This document shows positions 8,156 through 17,648 of a stretch of DNA of 44,195 nucleotides, in pieces (position 1 is the stretch's first letter; each line of letters starts with the position of its first letter). A program made the position numbers and the translations under genes. The notes below the pieces were generated by a model. That model was not told the origin of the DNA. It made no database searches and saw nothing but the letters and a program-made list of their open reading frames with translations. Origin of the DNA: Methylovulum sp. (GTDB taxonomy: Bacteria; Pseudomonadota; Gammaproteobacteria; Methylococcales; Methylomonadaceae). The stretch is taken from NCBI RefSeq assembly GCF_028687615.1, contig NZ_JAQTZU010000024.1, positions 1-44,195 of the forward strand, written 5' to 3'.

Positions 8156-8851
8156 TTAAACATTGGCCTTATTGCCATGCCTACCCCGCGCCCCAAACAA
8201 CGCCGTCCCAATCCTGACCATTGTCGAGCCTTCGGCAATCGCCGCCACCCAATCGCCGCTCATCCCGAACGAAAACGTATCCAAACCCGCCTCATCCAGT
8301 CCGGCAACCACTTGCATCAGTGTTTTGTAGGGCACGCGTTGCTTGGCAAAATCTTCTTCAGGAGCCGGAACCGCCATAACACCGCGCACTATTAAATTAG
8401 GCAATGTAGAAATTTGGCTATAAATATCTGGCAACTCATACAAAGCTATCCCGGATTTGCTTTCTTCACCGCTGATATTGACTTGCAGGCAAATATTCAG
8501 CGGCGGCAAATGGTGCGGACGCTGCCCGCTTAGCCGATGGGCAATTTTGACGCTATCGACACTATGCACCCAGGCAAAATGCCGGGCGATGAGCTTGGTC
8601 TTGTTGGATTGGATAGGGCCAATGAAATGCCAGCTTATATCAAAAGCACCGAGCAACTGCTGTTTGTTGATGGCTTCCTGCACATAGTTTTCGCCAAAAT
8701 GCCGCTGTCCGGCTTGATAAGCGGCGGCAATATCCTGGGCGGGTTTGGTTTTGCTGACCGCCAACAATGACACGGCGCCTGCTTTACGGGCGTAGGCTTG
8801 TTCGGCATGGCGGATTTGGTCTTGAATCTCTTTAAGTCGGTTGGCTATCAT
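8156..8851 (-). CDS. yggS: Pyridoxal phosphate homeostasis protein YggS
   Basis: A 231-residue PLP-binding protein of the alanine-racemase-like TIM-barrel family that balances vitamin B6 and amino-acid pools. The PLP lysine is K34 in LLAVSKTKP. Other family motifs are GENYVQE, WHFIGPIQSNK, VHSVDS, QVNISGEESKSGI, LRGVMAVP-type RGVMAVP, FGMSGDW and IGTALFGAR at the C-terminus. Length is typical (about 230). It is divergent from pilT with a 115-bp shared upstream region, an arrangement common in gammaproteobacteria. Confidence 0.95.
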   Translation of the reverse strand: MIANRLKEIQDQIRHAEQAYARKAGAVSLLAVSKTKPAQDIAAAYQAGQRHFGENYVQEAINKQQLLGAFDISWHFIGPIQSNKTKLIARHFAWVHSVDSVKIAHRLSGQRPHHLPPLNICLQVNISGEESKSGIALYELPDIYSQISTLPNLIVRGVMAVPAPEEDFAKQRVPYKTLMQVVAGLDEAGLDTFSFGMSGDWVAAIAEGSTMVRIGTALFGARGRHGNKANV

Positions 8852-8895
8852 GAATTTTTACAAACGTGGAAGAATAAGGTATTAAACTATGCCGC

Positions 8896-8929
8896 TTGAA
8901 AAAAGCAAAGCGCTAAACTATGGTATAAA
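8896..8929 (+). promoter_or_regulatory. Candidate sigma-70 promoter for pilT
   Basis: TTGAAA (8896-8901), a 17-base spacer, then TATGGT (8919-8924), overlapping TATAAA (8924-8929), 38-43 bases before the pilT ATG. Prediction by eye only. Confidence 0.35.
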
Positions 8930-8966
8930 GCAACGGTATTTTTACTTTTCATAACAAGAGGAAATT

Positions 8967-10004
8967 ATGGATATTAGCGAATTACTTGCGTTTTCGGTTA
9001 AAAACAAAGCATCGGATTTACATTTGTCAGCAGGTTTGCCACCGATGATCAGGGTCGATGGTGATATTCGGCGCATCAATATCCCCTCATTAGATCATAA
9101 AGAAGTCCATGCTTTGATTTATGACATCATGAACGATAAGCAACGTCGTGATTATGAAGAGTTTTTGGAAACCGACTTTTCTTTTGAATTACCCGGGATC
9201 GCCCGCTTCCGGGTCAACGCCTTCAACCAAAACCGCGGGGCGGGCGGCGTGTTCAGGACGATTCCATCCAAAGTGTTAAGCCTTGAAGACTTGAATGCGC
9301 CGAAATTTTTTGAAGAGTTATGTAAAAAACCGCGCGGCTTGGTTTTGGTGACCGGGCCTACCGGTTCCGGCAAATCAACAACGCTGGCGGCGATGATTAA
9401 TTTCATCAACCAGAACGATTACGCGCATATCCTGACCGTTGAAGACCCTATCGAATTTGTCCACGAAAGCCAGAAATGCCTGATCAACCAGCGCGAAGTC
9501 CACCGCGACACCCACGGTTTTAATGAAGCCTTGCGCTCGGCCCTGCGGGAAGATCCCGACATTATTATGGTTGGCGAGATGCGGGATTTGGAAACCATCC
9601 GTTTGGCCTTGACCGCCGCCGAAACGGGCCATTTGGTGTTCGGCACCCTGCATACGACCTCGGCGGCGAAAACCATAGACCGTATCATCGACGTGTTCCC
9701 ATCCGCAGAAAAGGACATGATCCGCGCCATGTTGTCGGAATCTTTGCAGGCTGTCATTTCGCAAACCTTGATGAAAAAAATTGGCGGAGGCCGGATTGCC
9801 GCGCATGAAATCATGGTCGGCACGTCGGCGATCAGGAACTTGATCCGTGAAGCGAAAGTCGCGCAAATGTACTCGGCGATACAAACGGGGCGCAAGGACG
9901 GTATGCAGACGCTAGATCAAAACCTGCGTGAACTGGTGGATAGAGGGTTGGTGAATGCCAAAATTGCGATGGTGAAAGCCGTCAACAAAGACATGTTCCT
10001 GTGA
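8967..10004 (+). CDS. pilT: Type IV pilus retraction ATPase PilT
   Basis: A 345-residue hexameric cytoplasmic ATPase of the secretion-ATPase family that drives pilus retraction and twitching. Walker A GPTGSGKST is at 130-138, followed by the Asp box (TVEDPIEF), Walker B region (DPDIIMVGEMRD) and His box (TGHLVFGTLHT). The PilT-specific C-terminal AIRNLIRE motif is present (SAIRNLIREAKVAQMYSAIQTG). AGAGGAA precedes the start. pilU follows eight bases after the stop, so the two are co-transcribed. Confidence 0.96.
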   Translation: MDISELLAFSVKNKASDLHLSAGLPPMIRVDGDIRRINIPSLDHKEVHALIYDIMNDKQRRDYEEFLETDFSFELPGIARFRVNAFNQNRGAGGVFRTIPSKVLSLEDLNAPKFFEELCKKPRGLVLVTGPTGSGKSTTLAAMINFINQNDYAHILTVEDPIEFVHESQKCLINQREVHRDTHGFNEALRSALREDPDIIMVGEMRDLETIRLALTAAETGHLVFGTLHTTSAAKTIDRIIDVFPSAEKDMIRAMLSESLQAVISQTLMKKIGGGRIAAHEIMVGTSAIRNLIREAKVAQMYSAIQTGRKDGMQTLDQNLRELVDRGLVNAKIAMVKAVNKDMFL

Positions 10005-10012
10005 GGTGATGT

Positions 10013-11152
10013 ATGGATTTTAACGCGCTACTTGCGCTAATGGTGCAAAAAAAAGCGTCGGATTTGTTTATTACCGCTGGTTGCGCACCGACAATAAAAG
10101 TCGATGGCCAACTCATTGAGGTGTCCAAAACAAAACTGACCCACGAGCAATCGTTGGCTATCGTGCTGAGTGTCATGGGGCAACGGCAAAAAGACGAGTT
10201 TTTACAAACGATGGAATGCCAGTTCGCCATTAGCTTTCCGGGGCTTGGACGGTTCCGGGTCAGTGCGTTTACCCAGCGCACGTCCGCGGGCATGGTGTTG
10301 CGGCGCATTGAGCATAATATCCCTGATGCCGAGGCCCTGCATTTACCGCCCGTTTTAAAGGACTTGATCATGGAAAAACGCGGCTTGTTGATTTTTGTCG
10401 GGGCCACCGGCACCGGCAAGTCCACATCTTTAGCCTCCTTGATCAAATACCGCAATGAAAACAGCAGCGGCCATATCATCACGATTGAAGACCCGATAGA
10501 ATTCCAGCATCAGCATTTGGGCTGTATCGTCACCCAACGGGAAATCGGCATTGATACGGAATCTTATGAAGTGGCGTTAAAAAACACCTTGCGGCAAGCC
10601 CCCGATGTGATCCTGATTGGCGAGGTCAGGACCCGCGAAACCATGCAAAACGCCATTACTTTTGCCGAAACTGGACATTTATGCCTGACCACGCTACACG
10701 CCAACAATGCCAACCAGGCCTTAGACCGGATCTTGCATTTTTTCCCCGAAGAAATGCACGACCAAGTGTTGATGGATTTATCCCTGAATTTACGCGGTAT
10801 TGTCGCGCAACAATTGATCCGGCGTTCTGATGACAAAGGCCGCTATCCTGCCGTTGAAGTGTTGATCAACACCCCCTTGGCCAAAGATTACATCCGCAAG
10901 GGTGAAATCCATAAGCTCAAGGAATTGATGAAAGATTCCCGCGAGCAAGGTATGCAGACTTTTGACCAGGCCCTGTATGATTTGTATGCCGACGGCAAAA
11001 TCAGCTACGAAGACGCCTTGAATTATGCCGATTCCAGAAACGAAGTGCGCCTGATGATTAAGCTGGGTACGGAAAATAGCGGCACTATCATCAATGCCGG
11101 CATGGCCTTGACAGATTCCGACGAAGATAACGGTGTATTCAAAACCTTTTAA
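10013..11152 (+). CDS. pilU: Type IV pilus retraction ATPase PilU
   Basis: A 379-residue paralog of PilT that assists retraction under load. Walker [10 protein letters not shown] is at 130-138; [26 protein letters not shown] and [13 protein letters not shown] are the Asp, Walker B and His boxes. It lacks the exact AIRNLIRE motif of PilT and has a longer C-terminal tail, both typical of PilU. It starts eight bases after pilT with a GAGGTG ribosome site. The pilT-pilU pair is the normal gammaproteobacterial layout. Confidence 0.95.
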   Translation: MDFNALLALMVQKKASDLFITAGCAPTIKVDGQLIEVSKTKLTHEQSLAIVLSVMGQRQKDEFLQTMECQFAISFPGLGRFRVSAFTQRTSAGMVLRRIEHNIPDAEALHLPPVLKDLIMEKRGLLIFVGATGTGKSTSLASLIKYRNENSSGHIITIEDPIEFQHQHLGCIVTQREIGIDTESYEVALKNTLRQAPDVILIGEVRTRETMQNAITFAETGHLCLTTLHANNANQALDRILHFFPEEMHDQVLMDLSLNLRGIVAQQLIRRSDDKGRYPAVEVLINTPLAKDYIRKGEIHKLKELMKDSREQGMQTFDQALYDLYADGKISYEDALNYADSRNEVRLMIKLGTENSGTIINAGMALTDSDEDNGVFKTF

Positions 11153-11211
11153 CTGTCCATGACCGCCTGCAAAATAACAAAAACCAGCACCGCAACAACA
11201 CAAGAGACACT

Positions 11212-12105
11212 ATGACAGCCCCACACGCTTTACACCAATCCACACTGGCTACACTCAAACTGCTGGCGCGTGGCAAAGTGCGCGATATTTATGATATTGA
11301 CGACCACACGATGCTGATTGTCACTACCGACCGCCTATCGGCCTTCGATGTCATATTGCCAGACCCGATTCCAGGCAAGGGCCGCGTGTTGACCCAGGTG
11401 TCCAATTTCTGGTTTAACAAACTGCAAGCCATTATCCCCAACCATCTGACCGACATACCACTGGAACAGGTTGTGCCAGACCCAACAGAACGGGAGCAAA
11501 TCGAAGGCCGCGCCATCGTCGTAAAAAAATTGCGCCCATTGCCTGTAGAAGCCATCGTGCGTGGTTATTTGATCGGTTCAGGCTGGAAAGATTATCAAAA
11601 AACCGGCGCAGTGTGCGGCATCAGCTTGCCGGAAGGCCTGCAACAAGCCCAACAACTGCCTGAGCCGATTTACACGCCATCCACCAAAGCGGGCGTAGAT
11701 CAACACGATGAAAATGTCACGTTTGCCCACACCGTTGAATTAATCGGGCGAAATTTGGCTGGGCAAGTCCGTGATGCCAGCCTGTTGCTGTACAAAACCG
11801 CCGCCGATTATGCCAAAGGGCGAGGCATCATCATCGCCGACACCAAATTTGAATTCGGCGTGGATGATAAAGGCACGCTGTATTGGATCGATGAAGCCCT
11901 AACCCCTGACTCCTCCCGCTTCTGGCCCGCCGACCAATACCAGGTCGGCATCAGCCCACCGAGTTTCGATAAACAATATGTGCGCGATTATCTGGAAACC
12001 TTGGCTTGGGACAAAACCTACCCCGCCCCGGCCTTGCCAGCCGAAGTCGCCGAATTTTGCGCCGCGAAATACCGTGAGGCGGAAGTCAGGTTGACGCAAG
12101 CTTAA
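11212..12105 (+). CDS. purC: Phosphoribosylaminoimidazole-succinocarboxamide synthase PurC
   Basis: Joins CAIR and aspartate with ATP to make SAICAR in purine synthesis. The 297-residue protein is of the longer, yeast Ade1-like type rather than the roughly 237-residue E. coli type. Motifs: [29 protein letters not shown] at the N-terminus, [46 protein letters not shown] and [13 protein letters not shown]. It lies 59 bases after pilU on the same strand and may share that transcript or have its own promoter. Confidence 0.96.
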   Translation: MTAPHALHQSTLATLKLLARGKVRDIYDIDDHTMLIVTTDRLSAFDVILPDPIPGKGRVLTQVSNFWFNKLQAIIPNHLTDIPLEQVVPDPTEREQIEGRAIVVKKLRPLPVEAIVRGYLIGSGWKDYQKTGAVCGISLPEGLQQAQQLPEPIYTPSTKAGVDQHDENVTFAHTVELIGRNLAGQVRDASLLLYKTAADYAKGRGIIIADTKFEFGVDDKGTLYWIDEALTPDSSRFWPADQYQVGISPPSFDKQYVRDYLETLAWDKTYPAPALPAEVAEFCAAKYREAEVRLTQA

Positions 12106-12525
12106 GTGGTTTGGGAGATTGGGCGAGTGGGTTTGTAAGGCGCGGATGGACGGATGTTGTAGGCAGGGATGAAGCGATAGCGTAATCCCAGCAATAGGCC
12201 ATAAGATGCTGGGAGTTCTTTAGTCATTCCGGGCTTGAAAGAAGAGCCAATTTCCCATTAACAAAATTGATGCTCCATTCCTTTGAATTTTTCATTGACC
12301 TGGATTGGTCAGGCTATCTACAAACGGAAAGCTTGATTGATATAGACGGCAGTTGTTTTTTTGCTGGATGAACAAAAAGAACGTCTGTAGCGACCATGAC
12401 GCAGTGACGCCTACTGTTGGCACAAACCCATTCCGGCTTTTATTATTGTGAAAAATGTTAAAAGAATTATGGGGACCAGCCTATATACTTGCTTTTTGCA
12501 ATTAATCACTTAAGAGCGGGTTGTT
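12106..12525. other. Intergenic region, purC to symporter gene
   Basis: 420 bases without a convincing gene. A weak hairpin, CCCAGCA (12187-12193) with TGCTGGG (12207-12213), follows purC. The A/T-rich stretch just before 12526 should contain the symporter promoter, but no box pair stands out. Confidence 0.6.
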
Positions 12526-13764
12526 ATGCGATTGCCTTTAAATACACAGATTTTTCTCGGCGTGTTCATCGGGGTGTCGATTGGTTTGCTTTTTGCCGTA
12601 CTCGGCACGGATTCCGCGCTGACCAGGCAAGGGCTTTATCTCAGCGGCTTAATCGGTAACCTGTTTATTGATTTGCTGAAAATGGTCTTGGTGCCTCTGG
12701 TGTTTACCTCTATCGCGGTAGGTGTCGCCAATTTGCGCCAGCACCAACAAATGCACCGGGTCTGGATTTCCACCGTGGGCTTTTTTATGTTGTCGATGAC
12801 GGTGGCAATTATCCTAGGCTTGACCGCCAGCAATGTGTTTGAACCCGGCAAAGACTTAAGCCTGGATTTGTTCCATAACGCCATGAACCACTTCGAAGCC
12901 AAGCAAATGACCTTGGCTGATTTTATCGTCAAGTTTTTCCACGGCCTGTTTATTAATCCCTTCGCCGCGCTGGCGCAAGGCAATGTCCTGGCGATAGTCA
13001 TTTTCGCGCTGTTCCTCGGTATCGCGCTGGTGATGGGCGGCGAGCGTTACCGCAATATTTTGGTGTTGTTGCAGGAAGGGCTGGAAATCATCTTGCGCAT
13101 GGTCGGCTGGATTATGCGCTTGGCCCCATTCGGCATTATGGCCTTGCTGGCGCAATTGGTCGCCACGCAAAATGTAGAATTGCTGGCGAGCCTCGCCAAG
13201 TTTGTCGCGGTGGTGTTTGGAACGACGCTGCTGCACGCCGTAGTGGTATTGCCGCTGATGCTCTACATAGTCACCCAGATCAAACCGCTGCACTTTTTTC
13301 GCGGGGCGAGGGAAGCCCTGATCACCGCCTTCGCCACCAGTTCCAGCTCCGCCACCCTGCCCGTCACCTTGCGCTGTACCGAACAACACCTGCACGTCAA
13401 GCCGGAAATCGCCAGATTTGTCGTACCGCTAGGCGCGACGGTCAATATGGACGGAACGGCGTTATACGAAGCGGCCGCCGCACTGTTCATCGCGAATCTT
13501 GCAGGGGTCGAATTAAATTTTGTCCAACAGCTTATCGTATTTTTCACCGCGATGATCGCGGCTATCGGTGCGCCGAGCATTCCTAGCGCAGGTATGGTGA
13601 CGATGGTTATGGTGTTGCAATCGGTGGGCTTACCCGCCGAAGCCATCGCCATTTTATTGCCGATAGACCGTTTTCTGGACACCTTCCGTACTGCCGTGAA
13701 TGTGCAGGGGGACATGGTTGGGAGTTTGATCGTGCAGAAGTTGGTTAAAGGAGACAGGCAATAA
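12526..13764 (+). CDS. Dicarboxylate/amino acid:cation symporter (DAACS family)
   Basis: A 412-residue inner-membrane carrier that takes up C4-dicarboxylates or acidic amino acids with sodium ions or protons. Several hydrophobic helices are evident from the N-terminus (IFLGVFIGVSIGLLFAVLG onward). The family hallmark Ser-rich re-entrant loop TAFATSSSSATLPVT and the helix motif VNMDGTALYEA, which bind substrate and cation, are both present, as is IGAPSIPSAGMVTMVMVL. Length fits GltP/GltT/DctA. Substrate and coupling ion cannot be decided by eye. It stands alone, and its 3' end abuts the inverted-repeat element at 13781. Confidence 0.93.
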   Translation: MRLPLNTQIFLGVFIGVSIGLLFAVLGTDSALTRQGLYLSGLIGNLFIDLLKMVLVPLVFTSIAVGVANLRQHQQMHRVWISTVGFFMLSMTVAIILGLTASNVFEPGKDLSLDLFHNAMNHFEAKQMTLADFIVKFFHGLFINPFAALAQGNVLAIVIFALFLGIALVMGGERYRNILVLLQEGLEIILRMVGWIMRLAPFGIMALLAQLVATQNVELLASLAKFVAVVFGTTLLHAVVVLPLMLYIVTQIKPLHFFRGAREALITAFATSSSSATLPVTLRCTEQHLHVKPEIARFVVPLGATVNMDGTALYEAAAALFIANLAGVELNFVQQLIVFFTAMIAAIGAPSIPSAGMVTMVMVLQSVGLPAEAIAILLPIDRFLDTFRTAVNVQGDMVGSLIVQKLVKGDRQ

Positions 13765-13780
13765 GCTCTCTTGGTTTTTT

Positions 13781-13908
13781 AAGGCTATGTAACCGTTAAT
13801 TGTTGAAAAAATTTTATTTTCTGCGAAAAGCCTTATTTCATGCGGATTGTAGTTTTCTCTCAAAGCCGCGTCGTTTAAGGATTCCATAATTAACGGTGAC
13901 ATAGCCTT
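13781..13908. repeat. 128-bp inverted-repeat element (MITE-like) inside gene remnants
   Basis: The left end AAGGCTATGTAACCGTTAAT and the right end (reverse complement AAGGCTATGTCACCGTTAAT) match over 21 bp with one mismatch (13781-13801 and 13888-13908). The 86 bases between are A/T-rich and non-coding. It begins 17 bases after the symporter stop and directly interrupts the nucleotidyltransferase remnant. No target duplication could be recognised. Confidence 0.65.
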
Positions 13909-13998
13909 TTCAATAGGGATAAGCGGTTTGAGGTCTGGATAACCGGCAACGGCAAAGCGGCTGCCGCGCCCTGCCATAGGGATTACGATATTTAGCAT
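13909..13998 (-). pseudogene. Sugar nucleotidyltransferase, first 30 codons only
   Basis: From the ATG at 13998 the minus strand reads MLNIVIPMAGRGSRF and then AVAGYPDLKPLIPIE, the N-terminal nucleotide-binding loop of NTP-transferase-family sugar nucleotidyltransferases. The reading frame then enters the inverted-repeat element at 13781-13908 and loses all similarity, with the symporter gene beyond. About 200 codons or more are missing, so this is a remnant. Confidence 0.75.
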
Positions 13999-13999
13999 A

Positions 14000-14104
14000 T
14001 TAGTTTCCGTCAACGAGGTATTTGTCATTCGCCACGCAAGGCAGTTTAACCACCGTGGTCACGGTGTCTTCCAAGGCTTCAAAAATGCCTGCAAGGCTTA
14101 CGAA
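14000..14104 (-). pseudogene. 3' end of an unidentified gene, upstream partner of the nucleotidyltransferase remnant
   Basis: The minus strand reads FVSLAGIFEALEDTVTTVV followed by KLPCVANDKYLVDGN and a TAA at 14000-14002, one base before the ATG of the nucleotidyltransferase remnant. An upstream in-frame TGA closes the frame. The protein-like composition and the stop-to-start spacing suggest the tail of a real gene in the same lost operon. I do not recognise the family. Confidence 0.45.
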
Positions 14105-14482
14105 TCAAACGTTTAATGTTACACCATACCCAAGAGCATAAAGGGAAAGCGGCGTCTAATTGGCATCCTTGGCTTATATTCATAAGCCGCACACGGCTCT
14201 ATAATGGTGCAAAATGCAAGCCACTAAAATTAGATATTATTTTTTAAAATAACATCTAGCATCCTAGGCTAGGTTGACGTTTCATCAAAATAAAATCAAC
14301 GGGTTATCGTCATGCCGCCAAGGAATGGCAGCATCCAGACGGCATGGAAGCCGTTCCTGGATTCGCTATCGCGGTCTAGCGACTCTGATAGTCCATGTCG
14401 GAATGACGTGATAAAAACAAACATAAATATTTAACTGAATGAAAAATAAAAGATTAATTTTCAGACAAAATGTCAACAGAAC
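14105..14482. other. Intergenic region with REP-like repeat
   Basis: 378 bases without a gene. The only structure noticed is the inverted repeat at 14308-14408. Confidence 0.6.
14308..14408. repeat. REP-like inverted repeat (CGTCAT ends)
   Basis: The ends CGTCATGCCG (14308-14317) and CGGAATGACG (14399-14408) are imperfect inverted repeats, and GGAATGGCAGCATCCAG with further G/C-rich stems lies between. It resembles the dispersed CGTCATTCC-type intergenic repeats of many proteobacteria. Confidence 0.5.
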
Positions 14483-15652
14483 CTAATCTTTACCAATCAG
14501 AAAACTTATTTTTTTGCTAGCATCCATCTTTTCTATGACCTTATCCAAGGGTAGCGGATCGTATATAGATGTCTGGCGGCTACTGTTATTAATACAATTT
14601 TGTAAGTGCCTGCGAAGACCGACATCTCCTTCTTTTAAGTATAAATTATATACCGCTTCCCAATGCTCGCCTCCAACTTGCATAAAACCCTGTTGTTTTG
14701 CCGCCGCAATGGCTACCCCACCGTTCATCACTTTTTTCTTATGATGTGGATAAGAACGCATACGAAATTCCCGATAAGTTAAATCCAAGCTAGACGTGTA
14801 ATTGCTTATTTCTTTGCCATCCTGGGCAAAAATATGATGATTGCCTTGGCTAACATTAAATTGCAAATTTGCCCGCATGATGACTTTACTGGAAGTGTGT
14901 GTTACTGGCGTGCGATGGCCAATACGACGAAAAAACAAGTCGTCCTCTTCAACGGAATCACCGTCAACTAGATTATAAAAGCTTTTGGACGCCACTATGG
15001 CATCTATGGTTTTAGGAATACCGTCAAATATTTTATGAAGCGGTTGCTTCGGGCATAAAAACTCGTCGGCATCCGTTAAAACCAACCATTCGAGGTTATC
15101 CCATAATGACATCGCAAACCGACAAGCGCCGGTTACTTTTTTACCTTGATAATGGGCAACGACCGGATCATGCAATATAAAGACTTGCGAGTCCTCAAAA
15201 AGCCTTTCGAACAGCTTAATATATTCAAGAGTTCGGTCCGTAGACAGGTTATCAATAAGAAAAAACTTACGCAGACCTAATGCGTAATGCCAAAGCAAAT
15301 TATAAAAAATAATATCTTCCTCATCCTTGACCATCGATATAAACGCCACATTGTCTAAAACTTGGTGTCCTTCCAGGCAGATTGGGTCTTCACTACTTAG
15401 GTTTCCATCCAAAAAACCTTTAGCAATGACATAGCTAGCGGCATCGTATTTTTGGGCATGGGGAAGCTCGGCAACTCGTTTATAGTTCAACGTATCCATC
15501 AAAAACCAGATAAGCACACGGATAACACTATCGTGCTCGACGTTAAGATTTACTTCTTCAAGAAGGGCAATAGCTTCTTCTATTTTGTTGTTTCTTTTTA
15601 ACTCATGTGCCCGATTAAGCGTTTCAGGGATATTAAAAATAGTTTTGGTCAT
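14483..15652 (-). CDS. GT2-like glycosyltransferase (Glyco_tranf_2_4 type), paralog 1
   Basis: Probable nucleotide-sugar glycosyltransferase. From residue about 100 it has the GT-A pattern of this group: NVAFISMVKDEEDIIFYNLL, LRKFFLIDNLSTDRTLEYI, and DADEF at 194-198 as the metal-binding DxD. A short helical N-terminus (LNRAHELKRNNKIEEAIALL) looks like one TPR-type repeat. I use the ATG at 15652 (389 residues) because it aligns with the start of the paralog at 16328; an ATG at 15748 would add 32 residues, and neither has a good ribosome site. It is strongly similar to the divergent gene at 16328-17488 over its whole length. The acceptor sugar is unknown. Confidence 0.8.
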   Translation of the reverse strand: MTKTIFNIPETLNRAHELKRNNKIEEAIALLEEVNLNVEHDSVIRVLIWFLMDTLNYKRVAELPHAQKYDAASYVIAKGFLDGNLSSEDPICLEGHQVLDNVAFISMVKDEEDIIFYNLLWHYALGLRKFFLIDNLSTDRTLEYIKLFERLFEDSQVFILHDPVVAHYQGKKVTGACRFAMSLWDNLEWLVLTDADEFLCPKQPLHKIFDGIPKTIDAIVASKSFYNLVDGDSVEEDDLFFRRIGHRTPVTHTSSKVIMRANLQFNVSQGNHHIFAQDGKEISNYTSSLDLTYREFRMRSYPHHKKKVMNGGVAIAAAKQQGFMQVGGEHWEAVYNLYLKEGDVGLRRHLQNCINNSSRQTSIYDPLPLDKVIEKMDASKKISFLIGKD

Positions 15653-16327
15653 AAAAGAGATGCTTTTGGCGATAAATAGTTGGCTGGCATTCCGCACGCC
15701 CTTTAAAATTTTTTGATATTTTATCAATCCGTTGCTGAAATTTTGCATCTTTAAAAAGTATTTAAAAACAATAAGTTAAATTCTACTATATCGTTTGCAA
15801 AGATAATATCAATAGGATGAGGCCAGACATTTTAAATGCGGTAAGAAAACGTTTTCAAGCCCAATTCGATCTTTGGTCAAGCTTAAGCGGGAATTGGTGG
15901 ATGTAACTGGCAAAGGTATAAAAGGTAAATCCCATAATCTGCTTAAAATATAAGTAGATTTCAAAAATTTTGAATTAGTTACCATAGGTTTTGATTATAT
16001 CATTTCGTCGTTAGCTTATTTTTTTAGTTGTCTTTAAAATTTACAGAGGACTCTAGGCCAACCACGCATAAATATTAATTGTTTCATAAGCGCTAGCCTT
16101 AATTGATCACCTAGAAAACGCCCAATATCTTCCAGTCAATAGTTAAAATATGAAAATCTAGCAGCAATGCAGAGACCAAAGATTATTGCTGGAACTGCCT
16201 CGAAAGTAACCCGTCCGCATATCATTGGTTTTCACGATGATGAAGACATGGTTTTTAAAAAGAAAACAATAATTTCATATTTTTAACAATGCTATACTTA
16301 GGAATTTAAACTCAAAATCATCTTTTT
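15653..16327. other. A/T-rich divergent intergenic region between GT paralogs
   Basis: About 675 bases (579 if the longer upstream start is used). It should contain both divergent promoters. No inverted repeat, insertion sequence or RNA was recognised. A 39-codon open frame at 16167-16286 is noted but not called. Confidence 0.6.
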
Positions 16328-17488
16328 ATGGACGTTAATATTTCAGAAATACTTAATCAAGCCCACGATTTGAAAAAAAATCATAGAATTGAAGAAGCCA
16401 TTGAGTTGCTCGAAAAAACCAATAACGAAGTGGAGCATATTGATGTTGTGCGTGTGCTTGCGTGGTTTTTAATGGATACGTTGAACTACAAAAAAATTGT
16501 TGAGCTTCAGCACATTCAAAAATACGATCCCAGAAATTATGTTATTGCCAAAAATTTTCTGGATGGAAATATTTATGGCACTGACCCTATCTGCTTGGAA
16601 GGACAACAAGTTTTAGAAAATGTGGCGTATATATCGATGATCAAGGACGAGGAAGATATTATTTTTTATAATTTGCTTTGGCATTATGAACTAGGTCTAC
16701 GCAAGTTTTTTCTTATCGATAACTTGTCTACGGACAAGACCTTACAACGTATCAAACTATTTGAAAAATTATTTGATGATGCAGAAATATTTATACTGCA
16801 TGATCCGGTAATTGCTCATTATCAAGGCAAAAAGATAACAGGGGCCTGTCGTTTCGCAATGACGCTATGGGATAACCTTGAATGGTTTCTTTTAATCGAT
16901 GCCGATGAATTTTTATGTCCTCTAAAGCCACTTCATAACCTCCTTGATTCCACACCCAAATCAATAGACGCCATTGTAGCCCCCAAAAGTTTTTATAATC
17001 TTGTGCCTGGAGAATCTACTGAGGACAATGAGTTATTCTTTCGCCGCATAGTACATCGCACACCCATAACCAGTATATCCAGTAAGGTTATCATACGAGC
17101 TGATTTGCAGTTTACCGTAAGCCAAGGCAACCACCTTATCATTGACCAAAGTGGTAGCGAAATAAAGAACTATGGATGTAGCTTAGATTTAACGTACCGG
17201 GAATTTCGTATGCGTTCTTATACCCACCATAAGAAAAAAGTGCTCAACGGCGGCATAGCAATTGCCGCAGCAAAACAGCAAGGTTTCACGCAAGTCGGTG
17301 GCGGGCATTGGGAGGCTGTTTACAATCTCTATTTGAAGGAAGGTGATATAGGGCTTCGCAGACATTTAAATGATTGCATCAATATTTATGGCCCTCAGAC
17401 ATCATTATTGGATCCACTACCTTTAGAAAAAGCCCTTGAAAAAATGAATGCCAACAAATCAATCAGCGATCTAATCAGTAAAATTTAA
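16328..17488 (+). CDS. GT2-like glycosyltransferase (Glyco_tranf_2_4 type), paralog 2
   Basis: A 386-residue paralog of the minus-strand gene at 14483-15652, the only plus-strand gene of the polysaccharide island. The same elements occur in the same order: an N-terminal helical repeat (LNQAHDLKKNHRIEEAIELL), NVAYISMIKDEEDIIFYNLL, LRKFFLIDNLSTDKTLQRI, DADEF at 191-195, and a shared C-terminal half with SLDLTYREFRMRSY and AIAAAKQQGF. The strong similarity over the whole length points to duplication with inversion, followed by divergence. The start lacks a clear Shine-Dalgarno. It may add the same or a related sugar to a different acceptor. Confidence 0.8.
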   Translation: MDVNISEILNQAHDLKKNHRIEEAIELLEKTNNEVEHIDVVRVLAWFLMDTLNYKKIVELQHIQKYDPRNYVIAKNFLDGNIYGTDPICLEGQQVLENVAYISMIKDEEDIIFYNLLWHYELGLRKFFLIDNLSTDKTLQRIKLFEKLFDDAEIFILHDPVIAHYQGKKITGACRFAMTLWDNLEWFLLIDADEFLCPLKPLHNLLDSTPKSIDAIVAPKSFYNLVPGESTEDNELFFRRIVHRTPITSISSKVIIRADLQFTVSQGNHLIIDQSGSEIKNYGCSLDLTYREFRMRSYTHHKKKVLNGGIAIAAAKQQGFTQVGGGHWEAVYNLYLKEGDIGLRRHLNDCINIYGPQTSLLDPLPLEKALEKMNANKSISDLISKI

Positions 17489-17648
17489 AATCTTGGTCGA
17501 ATAACAATATCATGAGCCGCAGAAATGCGGCGAGTCGAGTGGTTATGGAAACCTAAAAACATTACACATCTTAGTAGCATGGATTCCGGCAACTCCGACA
17601 GGTCAGTTTAGACGTGATTCAAGAAATACACGCATAAGATCATTAGGA

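Noticed and set aside
12271-12372. A 33-codon open frame between purC and the symporter gene
   Set aside because: Too short, no ribosome site and no recognisable similarity.
16167-16286. A 39-codon open frame before GT paralog 2
   Set aside because: The composition is protein-like, but there is no ribosome site, no recognised motif, and the region is otherwise A/T-rich and full of stops.
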